This document shows, in pieces, positions 1 to 6,289 of a stretch of 38,849 nucleotides of DNA. The stretch is taken from the IMG/VR virus record IMGVR_UViG_3300037502_002082, positions 1 through 38,849 of that record; one strand, given 5' to 3'. Position 1 is the first letter of the stretch; the number at the start of each line of letters is the position of its first letter. The translations under genes were made by a program, and so were the position numbers. Source of the stretch: a virus. The notes below the pieces were generated by a model. The model saw only the letters and a list, made by a program, of their open reading frames with translations, made no database searches and had not been told where the DNA came from.

Positions 1-90
1 AATAGTCAAGCCGTTTTGTGTTGGTTCGATTACTACTGCCTTAACACGTTTGACGTTTTCAATTTCTAGGTTGTTAATTTTGACTGACAT
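1..90 (-). CDS. 5' fragment of SbcC-like ATPase gene (duplicate copy at contig end)
   Basis: These bases are identical to 38701-38790 and encode the first 30 codons of the AAA ATPase gene described at 37435-38790. The copy is cut by the contig edge. It exists because the two ends of the circular molecule overlap in the assembly, so it is not a second gene. On the circle this piece is simply continuous with the full gene, and the gene at 125-388 lies directly upstream of it in the same operon. Confidence 0.85.
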   Translation of the reverse strand, partial: MSVKINNLEIENVKRVKAVVIEPTQNGLTI

Positions 91-148
91 GTGCTACACT
101 CTCCTTATATTCATCTTTTTTTTTTTACTGATTAGCTTGCCGGCGGTC
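1..148. repeat. Left copy of the terminal overlap (circular genome)
   Basis: Positions 1-126 equal 38701-38826 base for base. The next about 22 bases match apart from one extra G at 38827 and a G/T difference (138 versus 38839). This makes the unit genome about 38,700 bp. The overlap falls inside genes, with no cos-like or attachment feature. It therefore looks like circular closure by an assembler of a circular or circularly permuted molecule, not a physical terminal repeat. Headful packaging, suggested by the SPP1-type terminase and portal, would also produce permuted ends. Confidence 0.85.
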
Positions 149-388
149 AGTCTTTTTTTGTTCTTTACCGTCTATAATTATTTGCGCTAATTCAAGCATT
201 TCTGTCCAAAAATAAATCGTCATTACATCAGTTGTTTCCTTATTTATAAACCCTTTAATTCTTTGAACGTGTTCTCTAATTTTTTGAGGACTAGATACAT
301 ACCATCCATTCTTGCATATCTCAATTATTTCTAAAGCTCGTTCGTAGTTTGCTGTTGAAGTCTCATCTAAATTAATATTGAATTCCAT
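125..388 (-). CDS. Hypothetical early protein, 87 aa
   Basis: I do not recognise this small, mostly charged protein. A longer TTG-started frame exists, but the ATG at 386-388 is preceded by AGGGGTG at good spacing and is chosen. It follows the 54-aa gene closely and, on the circle, lies just upstream of the SbcC-like ATPase gene, whose ribosome site is in the 34 bases between them. It is part of the early operon. The copy at the right contig end carries one inserted base and one substitution that would remove this stop codon; the version here, read inside the contig, is more trustworthy. Confidence 0.7.
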   Translation of the reverse strand: MEFNINLDETSTANYERALEIIEICKNGWYVSSPQKIREHVQRIKGFINKETTDVMTIYFWTEMLELAQIIIDGKEQKKTDRRQANQ

Positions 389-392
389 TAAA

Positions 393-557
393 TCACCCCT
401 CAATCTTCAATTTCATAATGGTCAATCGATAAGCTTGTTTCATGCCTTCGTATTCAACTTTTTGGATTTCGCCACGTTCACCGCTGGGTAAAAATTCATC
501 CAGCTCATCGAGACTTCGAATCCGCTCTTCTAACCATTCGATTAAGTTTTCATTCAT
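393..557 (-). CDS. Hypothetical early protein, 54 aa
   Basis: A short acidic/charged protein beginning MNENLIEWLEERI. The first ATG of the longer open frame has no ribosome site, while the ATG at 555-557 sits about five bases after AAGGGGTGGAG. The stop is just upstream of the next gene's start at 388, so the two are probably translated together. No domain is recognised. The charged composition with many Glu and Lys suggests a helical soluble protein. Confidence 0.6.
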   Translation of the reverse strand: MNENLIEWLEERIRSLDELDEFLPSGERGEIQKVEYEGMKQAYRLTIMKLKIEG

Positions 558-570
558 CCCTCTCCACCCC

Positions 571-666
571 TTACCTAATTGAAACAACAAGCAAAACCAG
601 CGTTAGCAACAGCGCTACATTAAGCGTTAGTGATAAGTATGTAATCCATTTAAAGCGCTCTGACAT
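571..666 (-). CDS. Small single-pass membrane protein, 31 aa
   Basis: Begins MSERFKWITYLSLTLN and continues with an almost entirely Leu/Val/Thr segment of about 20 residues before ending in Ser-Ile-Arg. This is a clear single transmembrane helix. AAGGGG stands about seven bases before the ATG. The frame overlaps the 3' end of the 56-aa gene by 40 bases and its stop lies 13 bases before the start of the 54-aa gene at 557. It is short, so existence rests on ribosome site plus hydrophobic pattern. It may be membrane-anchored or involved in host takeover, but that is a guess. Confidence 0.5.
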   Translation of the reverse strand: MSERFKWITYLSLTLNVALLLTLVLLVVSIR

Positions 667-797
667 TCAATACCCCTTCTTTCCTTCTGATTTTTGATAT
701 ATCTCATCGCTTTTCGAACTGATTTAGGCTTGTCGTTTTGCTTATGCCACTCCTTCGCCATCTGCTCCATCAGCTCTAAATGCTCTTCTAGTGTCAT
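627..797 (-). CDS. Hypothetical early protein, 56 aa
   Basis: Starts MTLEEHLELMEQMAKEW at the ATG at 795-797, five bases after GGAGGAAGG; an earlier in-frame start is less well placed. The start codon overlaps the stop of the membrane protein gene upstream (ATGA), a sign of translational coupling. The protein is basic and helical (KSVRKAMRYIKNQKERRG). I do not recognise a family. Its last 13 codons overlap the small membrane protein frame at 571-666. Confidence 0.6.
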   Translation of the reverse strand: MTLEEHLELMEQMAKEWHKQNDKPKSVRKAMRYIKNQKERRGIECQSALNGLHTYH

Positions 798-1012
798 TCG
801 CCTTCCTCCCAATCCTCACAATTCGCATAATATTCGCGTTGTCGTTTCCATAGCGCTCGTTCGTCTGCTAGGTCATCAAACAGTATCAACCACAGCACAA
901 TGCACGCTGGAACGAATATTGTTGCCCATCTGGGCCAATCGCCACCAATCGTGATACCCATCGAGAAAATCACTAACGCCCATCCTAGCCGTTTTAATCT
1001 TGGCCAATTCAT
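794..1012 (-). CDS. Small membrane protein, 72 aa
   Basis: Two hydrophobic segments (about residues 10-25 and 29-46, the second reading ATIFVPACIVLWLILF) are followed by a charged cytoplasmic-type tail rich in Glu and Arg. AAGGAG precedes the ATG at 1010-1012, which overlaps the previous stop (ATGA). It sits in the early operon between a DUF771-like gene and a small basic protein. Function unknown; phages of this group often carry small two-helix membrane proteins in early operons. Confidence 0.65.
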   Translation of the reverse strand: MNWPRLKRLGWALVIFSMGITIGGDWPRWATIFVPACIVLWLILFDDLADERALWKRQREYYANCEDWEEGE

Positions 1013-1290
1013 TTTTTATCACTCCTTGCCTTGTTTGATTCACAAAAATCTAACCAACAATCCCTAATTTCAGGATACTTCCATAGCTCCTTTGTTGTTG
1101 GCGAACAACTTAAAGCTATCGCTTCATCAGTGCAGGTAAAATTCTTTCTTAGGTAACTAGCGCTGTGATTAGTAATTTCAACTAGTTTTTTAATATCCAC
1201 TGTTGCGTATACAATTTTTTCTGGAATCATAGATTCAATTTTTTCACGAATGCATTGTTTAGCGAATTCCACTGGATCAAAAGCTTCCAT
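1009..1290 (-). CDS. DUF771-like phage protein, 93 aa
   Basis: The protein contains the stretch ATVDIKKLVEITNHSASYL, resembling the start of DUF771 phage proteins, which are thought to carry a helix-turn-helix-like DNA-binding fold. The rest (about 45 residues, with a WLDFCESN segment) is less typical. ATG at 1288-1290 is chosen because AAGGGGTGG lies eight bases upstream; the GTG nine bases earlier would overlap that site. It follows the antirepressor gene with only 12 bases between. The likely role is regulation of early events, but the family has no firm function. Confidence 0.6.
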   Translation of the reverse strand: MEAFDPVEFAKQCIREKIESMIPEKIVYATVDIKKLVEITNHSASYLRKNFTCTDEAIALSCSPTTKELWKYPEIRDCWLDFCESNKARSDKK

Positions 1291-1302
1291 TTTTACCACC
1301 CC

Positions 1303-2064
1303 TTAGAAATCGTTATTCCAAACGTTGTATTTGATTGCGTACTCCTTAACGACTGCGACGTAAATTTCAATCAATTTTTTATCATCCGCTATGACGTCGA
1401 CTTTTGTTAATTTATCTCTCCTACTTTTCGAAGCACCTTCATCAGCCATTCGTCTACGCTTGTTAGTCAAACGGGTTTGCAAAGATACACCTGCTCTCTT
1501 ATCTACTTCTAAGAAAATCATCGATCGAACTTCTTGATGCACTTGTCCTGTATTCCCTTGGATACGAACGATTTTATTAATTAACCTATTTGAATCTTCT
1601 CGCCAATTAGTAGAATTAACACCTACGATTTCAGAAATATTATCTACTTTCGACTCAAGTTTTTTTGTTGCTAGTTCCTGATTAGCAACAGCTTGGAAAA
1701 TACCTTGGAACATTTGAAGTTCTGGGCTTAAACGACTTGTGTCTGGAATATAAGAACCCGTCTTCCTGATTTTTGGCAATACATCAGTTGCTAGCCAATC
1801 CTGAAATTTCTCAGCTAAAGCGTTGTTAGCTTTAAAAGCAAGCTTATAAACCATTGCTTCACTTATGAAATCACCTTTCCCAACATCTTGGGAAAGATAT
1901 TTTTTTAAATACTTATTTACCGTTTCCCATCGGGTGTACTCTTTGTTATTTTTAATTTGCGTAAAACCTAGACTTTTAGCTACTGTTTCAATATCAAACA
2001 ACGATTCCCCATTTTCCGTTTTCACTTCTAATTGAAATAGATTGTTTTCAAATTTTTGATTCAT
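1303..2064 (-). CDS. Phage antirepressor, Bro-N plus ORF6C-like domain
   Basis: A 253-aa protein. Residues about 8-105 look like a Bro-N domain: FQLEVKTENGES, a DIETVAKSLGF helix, then KFQDWLATDVLPKIRKTGSY, the usual end of this domain. A linker with a QELATKKLESKVD coiled segment leads to a C-terminal domain (about 165-253) resembling ORF6C. Such proteins bind DNA and counteract phage repressors. GGAGAAACG precedes the ATG. It is the second gene of the early rightmost operon after the Cro-like gene, the usual place for an antirepressor. Confidence 0.85.
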   Translation of the reverse strand: MNQKFENNLFQLEVKTENGESLFDIETVAKSLGFTQIKNNKEYTRWETVNKYLKKYLSQDVGKGDFISEAMVYKLAFKANNALAEKFQDWLATDVLPKIRKTGSYIPDTSRLSPELQMFQGIFQAVANQELATKKLESKVDNISEIVGVNSTNWREDSNRLINKIVRIQGNTGQVHQEVRSMIFLEVDKRAGVSLQTRLTNKRRRMADEGASKSRRDKLTKVDVIADDKKLIEIYVAVVKEYAIKYNVWNNDF

Positions 2065-2081
2065 TCGTTTCTCCTCGCTTT

Positions 2082-2285
2082 CTATAATTCGTACATCGAA
2101 ATAATCGCATCGATAATTCGATTAGCTTCTGCCGAAGTATTCTTTCCGTTAATGATTAGCGATAGTTGAGCTTTGCTAATTTCAAATCGTTCAGCGATCA
2201 TCGTGTAAGTTAAAAATTTGTTGTTGCTTACATACGCTTTAATTTTTTCTCTATCCTTAAGAGTTATTTCTGCAATATCAGACAT
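2082..2285 (-). CDS. Cro-like helix-turn-helix regulator
   Basis: A 67-aa protein whose central part (TYTMIAERFEISKAQLSLII) fits a helix-turn-helix of the lambda-repressor/Cro type. It is the first gene leftward from the operator region and is opposed to the CI gene, as expected for Cro. AAAGGAG is seven bases before the ATG. It probably represses the CI-side promoter by binding the TAGAG inverted repeats between 2354 and 2543. It is separated from its candidate promoter by a leader of about 200 bases. Confidence 0.85.
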   Translation of the reverse strand: MSDIAEITLKDREKIKAYVSNNKFLTYTMIAERFEISKAQLSLIINGKNTSAEANRIIDAIISMYEL

Positions 2286-2343
2286 GACTAAACTCCTTTC
2301 AAATTATTTATAAACAAATCCAACAACTTTACTCTAAACTTTG

Positions 2344-2372
2344 TTGACATTCGTAGAGTTTTATTCTACAAT
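2344..2372 (+). promoter_or_regulatory. Strong rightward promoter with operator in the spacer
   Basis: TTGACA (2344-2349), 17-base spacer, TACAAT (2367-2372): 11 of 12 consensus positions. The spacer and -10 contain operator A. It points toward cI with a leader of about 200 bases. Confidence 0.65.
2354..2368. promoter_or_regulatory. Operator A (TAGAG-N5-TTCTA)
   Basis: Imperfect inverted repeat TAGAGTTTTATTCTA lying between the -35 and -10 of the rightward promoter. The same 15 bases recur exactly at 2529-2543, which supports a bound repressor. CI or Cro is the expected ligand. Confidence 0.6.
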
Positions 2373-2470
2373 GAGTGCATAGTTAAATAAGACGTAAAAA
2401 CATTGATTTTAAAACAATCTTGGCGGACTGGTTTTATTAATCGATAGCGTTTTTGTTGTCTTTTTGGTTG

Positions 2471-2499
2471 TTGAACTTGTTTACAAGAATTAGTATAGA
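2471..2499 (+). promoter_or_regulatory. Weaker rightward promoter candidate for cI
   Basis: TTGAAC (2471-2476), 17-base spacer, TATAGA (2494-2499): 8 of 12 consensus positions. Its -10 overlaps operator B and the -10 of the leftward promoter on the other strand, so a repressor bound there would control both. Confidence 0.35.
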
Positions 2500-2520
2500 G
2501 CAAAAACTCTAAATAGTCAA
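2492..2520 (-). promoter_or_regulatory. Leftward early promoter (cro/early operon)
   Basis: On the minus strand TTGACT (2520-2515), a 17-base spacer and TATACT (2497-2492): 10 of 12 consensus positions. Operator B fills the spacer. It should drive the cro-antirepressor-replication operon and start about 200 bases before the cro ATG. Confidence 0.7.
2496..2511. promoter_or_regulatory. Operator B (TAGAG-N6-CTCTA)
   Basis: Perfect 5-base arms TAGAG/CTCTA around CAAAAA, placed in the spacer of the leftward promoter. It matches operators A and C in arm sequence, with one extra base in the centre. Confidence 0.6.
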
Positions 2521-2528
2521 CACTTAAA

Positions 2529-2543
2529 TAGAGTTTTATTCTA
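2529..2543. promoter_or_regulatory. Operator C (exact copy of operator A)
   Basis: TAGAGTTTTATTCTA, identical to 2354-2368. Its centre is about 32 bases (three helical turns) from the centre of operator B, so proteins bound at B and C would lie on the same face of DNA. It is 38 bases before the cI start. Confidence 0.6.
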
Positions 2544-2580
2544 CATTCATTCTTGTCAGTATAGAAAGGCTGATAAATCA

Positions 2581-2910
2581 ATGAATCCGTATGAAAAAAT
2601 TAAAGAATTATCTAGGTTAAAAAAGATTTCTATTCGGGAATTAGAGAAACAATTGGGTTATTCGAACGGTTATTTTAGCAAATGGAAAAGCGTTTCTCCT
2701 AATTCTGACGGACTAACTAAAGTTGCAGATTATTTTGGTGTTAGCGTTGATTATCTATTAGGTAGAGAAGAGTTGAAAAAACCTGCTAATTTAACAGTTG
2801 AGGAGGCTTTAGCGTCTGTTATGAGTAGCAACGGAGAGCCGTTAACTGAAAACGATAGAGAAATTTTAAAGGGAATTATTGAAGCATACATTGAAAAAAG
2901 TAAAAATTAA
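2581..2910 (+). CDS. CI-like repressor (short, HTH only)
   Basis: A 109-aa protein with an N-terminal HTH_3 domain (about 5-61): IRELEKQLGYSNGYFSKWK is the helix-turn-helix and VADYFGVSVDYLLGRE the family ending. A short C-terminal segment follows (VEEALASVMSS, LTENDREILKGIIEAY), probably for multimerisation. There is no S24 self-cleavage domain. Paired with the ImmA-type peptidase next door, this resembles the ImmR/ImmA switch of ICEBs1 and many Gram-positive phages, where repressor inactivation is by proteolysis in trans. The ribosome site (AAAGG, 11 bases away) is weak, suggesting low expression. Confidence 0.9.
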   Translation: MNPYEKIKELSRLKKISIRELEKQLGYSNGYFSKWKSVSPNSDGLTKVADYFGVSVDYLLGREELKKPANLTVEEALASVMSSNGEPLTENDREILKGIIEAYIEKSKN

Positions 2911-2923
2911 GTAGGTGTAATGG

Positions 2924-3337
2924 TTGAAGAGAAAAATTAAAGAGATTATTGACCAACTCGGCGTTAACATCGAGGAGCATACAGGGCTTGACGCCGATGG
3001 TCATTACATTGCCATGATTAATACAATTGTTTTAGATGCTCAATTAGCTGGTTTAAAAAGAACTCTAGTGTTATTACACGAGCTCGGCCACGCCTGCTTG
3101 CATCACAATAACCACGAATTATACAACTTAACTGCCTCTATGCACTATAAAATGGAGACTGAAGCAGATTTGTTTATGATTAATAGAATTATGGAACGTC
3201 GATTCAACGATTCTGATTTTGACCCTGACTCTTTTAATTATATAAATTTTTTAGAGAGTTATGAACTGAATCCTAATTATGAATCCGTTGTAAAGGAGAT
3301 GGTTAAGAGTTATTATATGCGCACGAAAATCGTGTGA
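2924..3337 (+). CDS. immA: ImmA/IrrE-type zinc metallopeptidase
   Basis: A 137-aa protein of the M78 family. HELGH at residues 52-56 supplies the two zinc histidines and catalytic glutamate; the METEAD motif at 77-82 holds the likely third ligand. ImmA-type enzymes cleave the cognate short repressor after DNA damage, inducing the prophage. The start is TTG at 2924: an ATG four bases earlier opens a six-codon frame only. GTAGGTG is a modest ribosome site. It lies 13 bases after cI in one operon. A weak hairpin with a following T-run overlaps its stop (about 3321-3349). Confidence 0.9.
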   Translation: MKRKIKEIIDQLGVNIEEHTGLDADGHYIAMINTIVLDAQLAGLKRTLVLLHELGHACLHHNNHELYNLTASMHYKMETEADLFMINRIMERRFNDSDFDPDSFNYINFLESYELNPNYESVVKEMVKSYYMRTKIV

Positions 3338-3360
3338 TTAAATTTTTTTACCCAACAAAA

Positions 3361-3372
3361 GAACATATGTTC
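3361..3372. promoter_or_regulatory. LexA (SOS) box
   Basis: GAACATATGTTC, a perfect 12-base palindrome followed by G, fits the Firmicute LexA/DinR consensus GAAC-N4-GTTC exactly. It sits 22 bases before the start of the unknown gene at 3395 and downstream of immA. A gene transcribed from here would be shut by host LexA and opened by DNA damage. No clear -35/-10 pair is visible, so the exact promoter is open. Confidence 0.7.
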
Positions 3373-3394
3373 GAAGAGAGCAAGGGGGATTACA

Positions 3395-3709
3395 ATGAAT
3401 TTTACAGATTTTAAGGAATGGCTAGAAGAAAATACCAATGGTTACGGAATATTTATTAGAAAAGCTTGCGATTTGCAAGAAGAAAAGAATAAAAAAAGAA
3501 CCGGGAAGAATAAGAAATGGACCGAAGCGAGAATCACAAAGGAAGTTGAATCTATGTGGTTAACACTAGCCAAGATCGCTCACGATAAGATAAGAGCTGA
3601 AAAAGGAATCCCTGATTACAACGGGAAACAAATCTGGATTGATTTTATGAACGAAATCAACTTTATTGAAATGTTTGACGATAGCGTCAGCGATATGGAA
3701 TTCGAATAA
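3395..3709 (+). CDS. Hypothetical protein in lysogeny module, probably SOS-controlled
   Basis: A 104-aa protein, MNFTDFKEWLEENTNGYG at the start, a highly basic centre (EEKNKKRTGKNKKWTEARI) and an acidic C-terminus. I do not recognise a family. AAGGGGG precedes the ATG at good distance. A canonical LexA box stands immediately upstream, and the integrase gene starts 11 bases after its stop, so both may be raised by DNA damage. Position between immA and int plus LexA control would fit an inducer or ImmA helper, but that is inference. Confidence 0.75.
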   Translation: MNFTDFKEWLEENTNGYGIFIRKACDLQEEKNKKRTGKNKKWTEARITKEVESMWLTLAKIAHDKIRAEKGIPDYNGKQIWIDFMNEINFIEMFDDSVSDMEFE

Positions 3710-3720
3710 GAGGTGAAGAA

Positions 3721-4947
3721 ATGGCTACTTATAGAAAACGAGGGAAAAATTGGGAGTATCGAATAAGGTATGTGGATCCAATAACAGGTCTGAAGGCTGA
3801 AAAAAGCAAAGGTGGTTTTAGGACGAAGGCAGAAGCAGAATATGCAGCATCAGAAGTTTTTATTGATGTGAAGGACGGTCACGGTATTGGCATCAACAAA
3901 GAAATATCCTTTGTTGATTTTAGTAATGCCTGGTTCGAGGAATACAAACCAACGGTTAAAGAAACATCCGTCAGAAGTAGATATTCTTATTTAATGGTCA
4001 TTCAAGAAACATTTCAAAAGTTGAAGTTGAAAAACTTAACTTTATCCATCTACAAAAAGAAAATGGGAGAATTATCTCAGATTTACAGCAAAAACACGCT
4101 CATATCAATGAATCAGATTTGCCAAATGATTGCTAAAAAAGCTGTTAGCGACGGATATTTTAAGGCAAACCCTATCGCGAATTTTAAAATACCTTACTAT
4201 CCAGATCGAGAAGAAGAAATTACGTTTTGGTCACTTGATACCGTGAAAAAATTCGAAGAATACTGTCGTCGTGATATAGCGAAAAAACGTTCGAAAAAGT
4301 TTGCGCATATCCCATTTGAAAAACAACGAGACTTAGCTATGTTTTTTTTAATGTTGTACGGCGGTTTAAGAATTGGAGAGGCATGCGCACTGTCGCCTAA
4401 TGACTATTTCCCAATTACAAGGGAAATTGATATCTCAAAAACCTTAGCATCACCTAAGCAAAACCAAATCAAAAGCTCCTGGAGAATCTTCCCTCCAAAA
4501 ACGAAAAATGCTTATAGAACCGTCCCGTTACCGGAAGTCGCTTATAAGCAAATTGAAATGTGGCTAAAGATGCGAAAAGAATATGTTTTACTCTTCCCTG
4601 AAGCCAAAGACTCTATTTATTTATTTTGTCAGCGGGACGGATCTCCTTTAACTACTAGAGATCTAAGATATCACTTTGACGCCATCGTTAAAAAAGCGGA
4701 TTTACCTAAAATAACCCCGCACAACCTAAGACATACTTATACTGCTTTGCAGATACAAGCTGGTATCGACCCCAAATCGTTACAAATGTTATTAGGTCAT
4801 GCGAGTATTAAAACCACGTTAAATATTTATGCCCATCTCACCGAAGATAAGAAAAGAGAAAACATTTCTCGATTCGACCAAATGCTTAAAAATTCTGAAA
4901 GTGGGGCAAAAGCGGGGCAAGGTGATAAAACCACGTTTTTAGCATAG
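3721..4947 (+). CDS. int: Tyrosine site-specific integrase
   Basis: A 408-aa tyrosine recombinase. Residues 1-50 form an arm-type DNA-binding domain (RKRGKNWEYRIRYVDP..GFRTKAEAE). A SAM-like core-binding domain covers about 62-160 and the catalytic domain about 170-385. Catalytic residues visible: Arg217 (GGLRIGEA), Lys262 region, His334 and Arg337 (HNLRHTY), His360 (LGHAS), Tyr370 (NIYAHL). GAGGTG is six bases before the ATG. It ends in a Gly/Lys-rich tail encoded by a GGGGCAAAAGCGGGGC repeat that recurs beyond the gene near attP. It joins phage and host attachment sites. Confidence 0.95.
   Translation: MATYRKRGKNWEYRIRYVDPITGLKAEKSKGGFRTKAEAEYAASEVFIDVKDGHGIGINKEISFVDFSNAWFEEYKPTVKETSVRSRYSYLMVIQETFQKLKLKNLTLSIYKKKMGELSQIYSKNTLISMNQICQMIAKKAVSDGYFKANPIANFKIPYYPDREEEITFWSLDTVKKFEEYCRRDIAKKRSKKFAHIPFEKQRDLAMFFLMLYGGLRIGEACALSPNDYFPITREIDISKTLASPKQNQIKSSWRIFPPKTKNAYRTVPLPEVAYKQIEMWLKMRKEYVLLFPEAKDSIYLFCQRDGSPLTTRDLRYHFDAIVKKADLPKITPHNLRHTYTALQIQAGIDPKSLQMLLGHASIKTTLNIYAHLTEDKKRENISRFDQMLKNSESGAKAGQGDKTTFLA
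4901..4919 (+). repeat. attP arm repeat, copy 1 (inside int 3' end)
   Basis: GTGGGGCAAAAGCGGGGCA, matching 18 of 19 bases at 5114-5132, 213 bases away. Each copy itself contains two GGGGCA units. Direct repeats flanking a likely crossover region suggest integrase arm sites. Confidence 0.5.
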
Positions 4948-5215
4948 CATAAAGGCCTTGCTACAAAGCTTTTTCGAAGATACTTTCGATTTTCGTATTA
5001 ATTAAATCAATTAATCATGTCGAAGTATAGCATGATATAGCTTTGTAAATAATAAGTGAAACACATTTTTATAAAGTTTATGTATCATACTTTAGTATAG
5101 TTTATTAAAAAAAGCGGGGCAAAAGCGGGGCACCTTACTTTCGTTTTTACCTATGATATCTTTCATTTTATTGGCTTATCTGATAATCTTAAACTAACAA
5201 AATAAAATGGAGTGA
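4948..5215. other. attP candidate region
   Basis: This 270-base gap after int has no gene. It is very AT-rich and full of inverted repeats: TACAAAGCT (4962-4970) with AGCTTTGTA (5039-5047), ATCATG (5014-5019) with CATGAT (5031-5036), and TCGAA/TTCGA arms near 4974-4990. GGGGCA-type direct repeats lie at both sides. The position directly downstream of an integrase, with cargo genes beyond, is where attP normally lies. The exact crossover core cannot be told without the host attachment site. Confidence 0.55.
5114..5132 (+). repeat. attP arm repeat, copy 2
   Basis: GCGGGGCAAAAGCGGGGCA, the second copy of the 19-base direct repeat found in the int 3' end at 4901-4919. It lies in non-coding DNA, so it is not kept for protein reasons. 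Confidence 0.5.
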
Positions 5216-5221
5216 TTTTAA

Positions 5222-5950
5222 ATGGGATTGTTTGATAAATTAAAAGACAAAGCAACTGGCCAAATGGATAACTTGAAATCAAAAGATATCGGTGGTAAAA
5301 ATATCGGCGATTTAATTAAACCGCTAGAAGACGCTACCAATAATATTATGACTAATCACAAAGAAGGCAAGAAAGAACAAATTCTTGCTTTACCAGTAAA
5401 AAAACCGTTCTCTAACCAGCTAGGCTCTATCACCATTCGTCGCGACATCAATAATTACTTCTACCTATCAAACAAATATGATCCGCAAGCACCACGATAT
5501 AAATTTGAACGCTTTGACTGGGGTGGCAGCTCATTTACAGAAGAAACTATCACTAAAGGTGATATTAAAACAAAAGGACGCATGGGTCAAACGTTAGTCG
5601 GCGCTGCAATCGGTGGACAAACTGGCGCTATAATCGGTGCGTCTGGTAAACGTAAAAGCAAAGTTGATACTACTTCTAAAACAACGACTACTGAAAACGG
5701 TAGCGAAGGTACTCTTTATCTAAGAAGTATTGATGTTTCTTCTATCAAAGAGGTAAAAGTATTTCTGGTTTCTTCTGAAGCTGAAAACTTGGAACGCTTT
5801 ATTGCGAACGTGAATTACGAGACGCAAGAAGTTGAAGCCCCTGAATTAGATTCGATGGCGGAATTAACACGACTAAAAGAAATGCTTGATATGGAGTTAA
5901 TCACTCAAGAGGATTTCGATAGCAAGAAAAAACAAATATTAGGCCTATGA
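5222..5950 (+). CDS. SHOCT-domain protein (lysogenic cargo)
   Basis: A 242-aa protein. The start MGLFDKLKDKATGQM is an amphipathic helix. A glycine-rich segment (TLVGAAIGGQTGAIIGASG, about 124-142) looks like a membrane-associating glycine zipper. The last about 32 residues (MAELTRLKEMLDMELITQEDF) are a SHOCT domain, a short C-terminal module common in oligomeric or membrane-associated proteins. GGAGTG precedes the ATG. It lies between attP and lysin but faces away from late transcription, which is the usual spot and orientation of genes expressed by the lysogen. The exact role is unknown. Confidence 0.8.
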   Translation: MGLFDKLKDKATGQMDNLKSKDIGGKNIGDLIKPLEDATNNIMTNHKEGKKEQILALPVKKPFSNQLGSITIRRDINNYFYLSNKYDPQAPRYKFERFDWGGSSFTEETITKGDIKTKGRMGQTLVGAAIGGQTGAIIGASGKRKSKVDTTSKTTTTENGSEGTLYLRSIDVSSIKEVKVFLVSSEAENLERFIANVNYETQEVEAPELDSMAELTRLKEMLDMELITQEDFDSKKKQILGL

Positions 5951-6237
5951 AAAAGAAACTAATTAAAGAACCACCTCGTAAAATATCCACTATAATCGGC
6001 TCACATGCAACTACAAGAGCGGAACGCATTCAAGAAACAATCTTATATACTGTTGTGGCTGTTGTTGTGTTAGTTGTCGCTACATGGGCTTTACATCTTA
6101 CAGATGGCTGGTTAGTAATGTTGGTTTGGGCGATTATTTTAGGTGTTTATATTTTCGCTCTTTACGATACTTGGACAAGACAAAGCACCGAAGAGAGAGA
6201 AGTGATCGATAATCCTGTTTATAGTGACGAGGAATAA
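5947..6237 (+). CDS. Two-helix membrane protein (lysogenic cargo)
   Basis: A 96-aa protein with a basic N-terminus, two transmembrane helices (about 31-50 and 55-73: TVVAVVVLVVATWAL and WLVMLVWAIILGVYIFAL) and an acidic tail. Its ATG overlaps the stop of the SHOCT gene (ATGA), so the two are translationally coupled and probably act together at the membrane. A strong terminator follows at once. Candidate role: surface change or superinfection exclusion in the lysogen; this is inference from location only. Confidence 0.75.
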   Translation: MKKKLIKEPPRKISTIIGSHATTRAERIQETILYTVVAVVVLVVATWALHLTDGWLVMLVWAIILGVYIFALYDTWTRQSTEEREVIDNPVYSDEE

Positions 6238-6249
6238 CACATAACGCAA

Positions 6250-6286
6250 AAAAGCCGGTCAATCCAATTAAGGACGACCGGCTTTT
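6250..6286. terminator. Bidirectional terminator between cargo operon and lysin
   Basis: An 11-base perfect stem AAAAGCCGGTC/GACCGGCTTTT with a 15-base loop. A-runs and T-runs on both sides let it stop transcription from both the plus-strand cargo genes and the minus-strand lysin. Confidence 0.85.
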
Positions 6287-6289
6287 AAA

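Noticed and set aside
1-148. Terminal repeat as physical phage ends or att sites
   Set aside because: It lies inside early genes, is near the usual assembler overlap size, and the packaging type predicts headful permutation.
694-954. 86-codon plus-strand frame in the early operon
   Set aside because: Antisense to two minus-strand genes with good ribosome sites and overlaps; no signal of its own.
2366-2581. 71-codon minus-strand frame across the operator region
   Set aside because: It covers the promoters and operators, has no fitting ribosome site and a composition unlike the neighbours.
2920-2940. ATG frame of six codons just before immA
   Set aside because: Too short; the immA frame from TTG at 2924 is supported by family start and length. 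A leader role cannot be excluded but has no evidence.
3321-3349. Terminator at the immA stop
   Set aside because: The stem is short (seven pairs with one G-T) and the T-run begins eight bases later, so it is too weak to list as a terminator.
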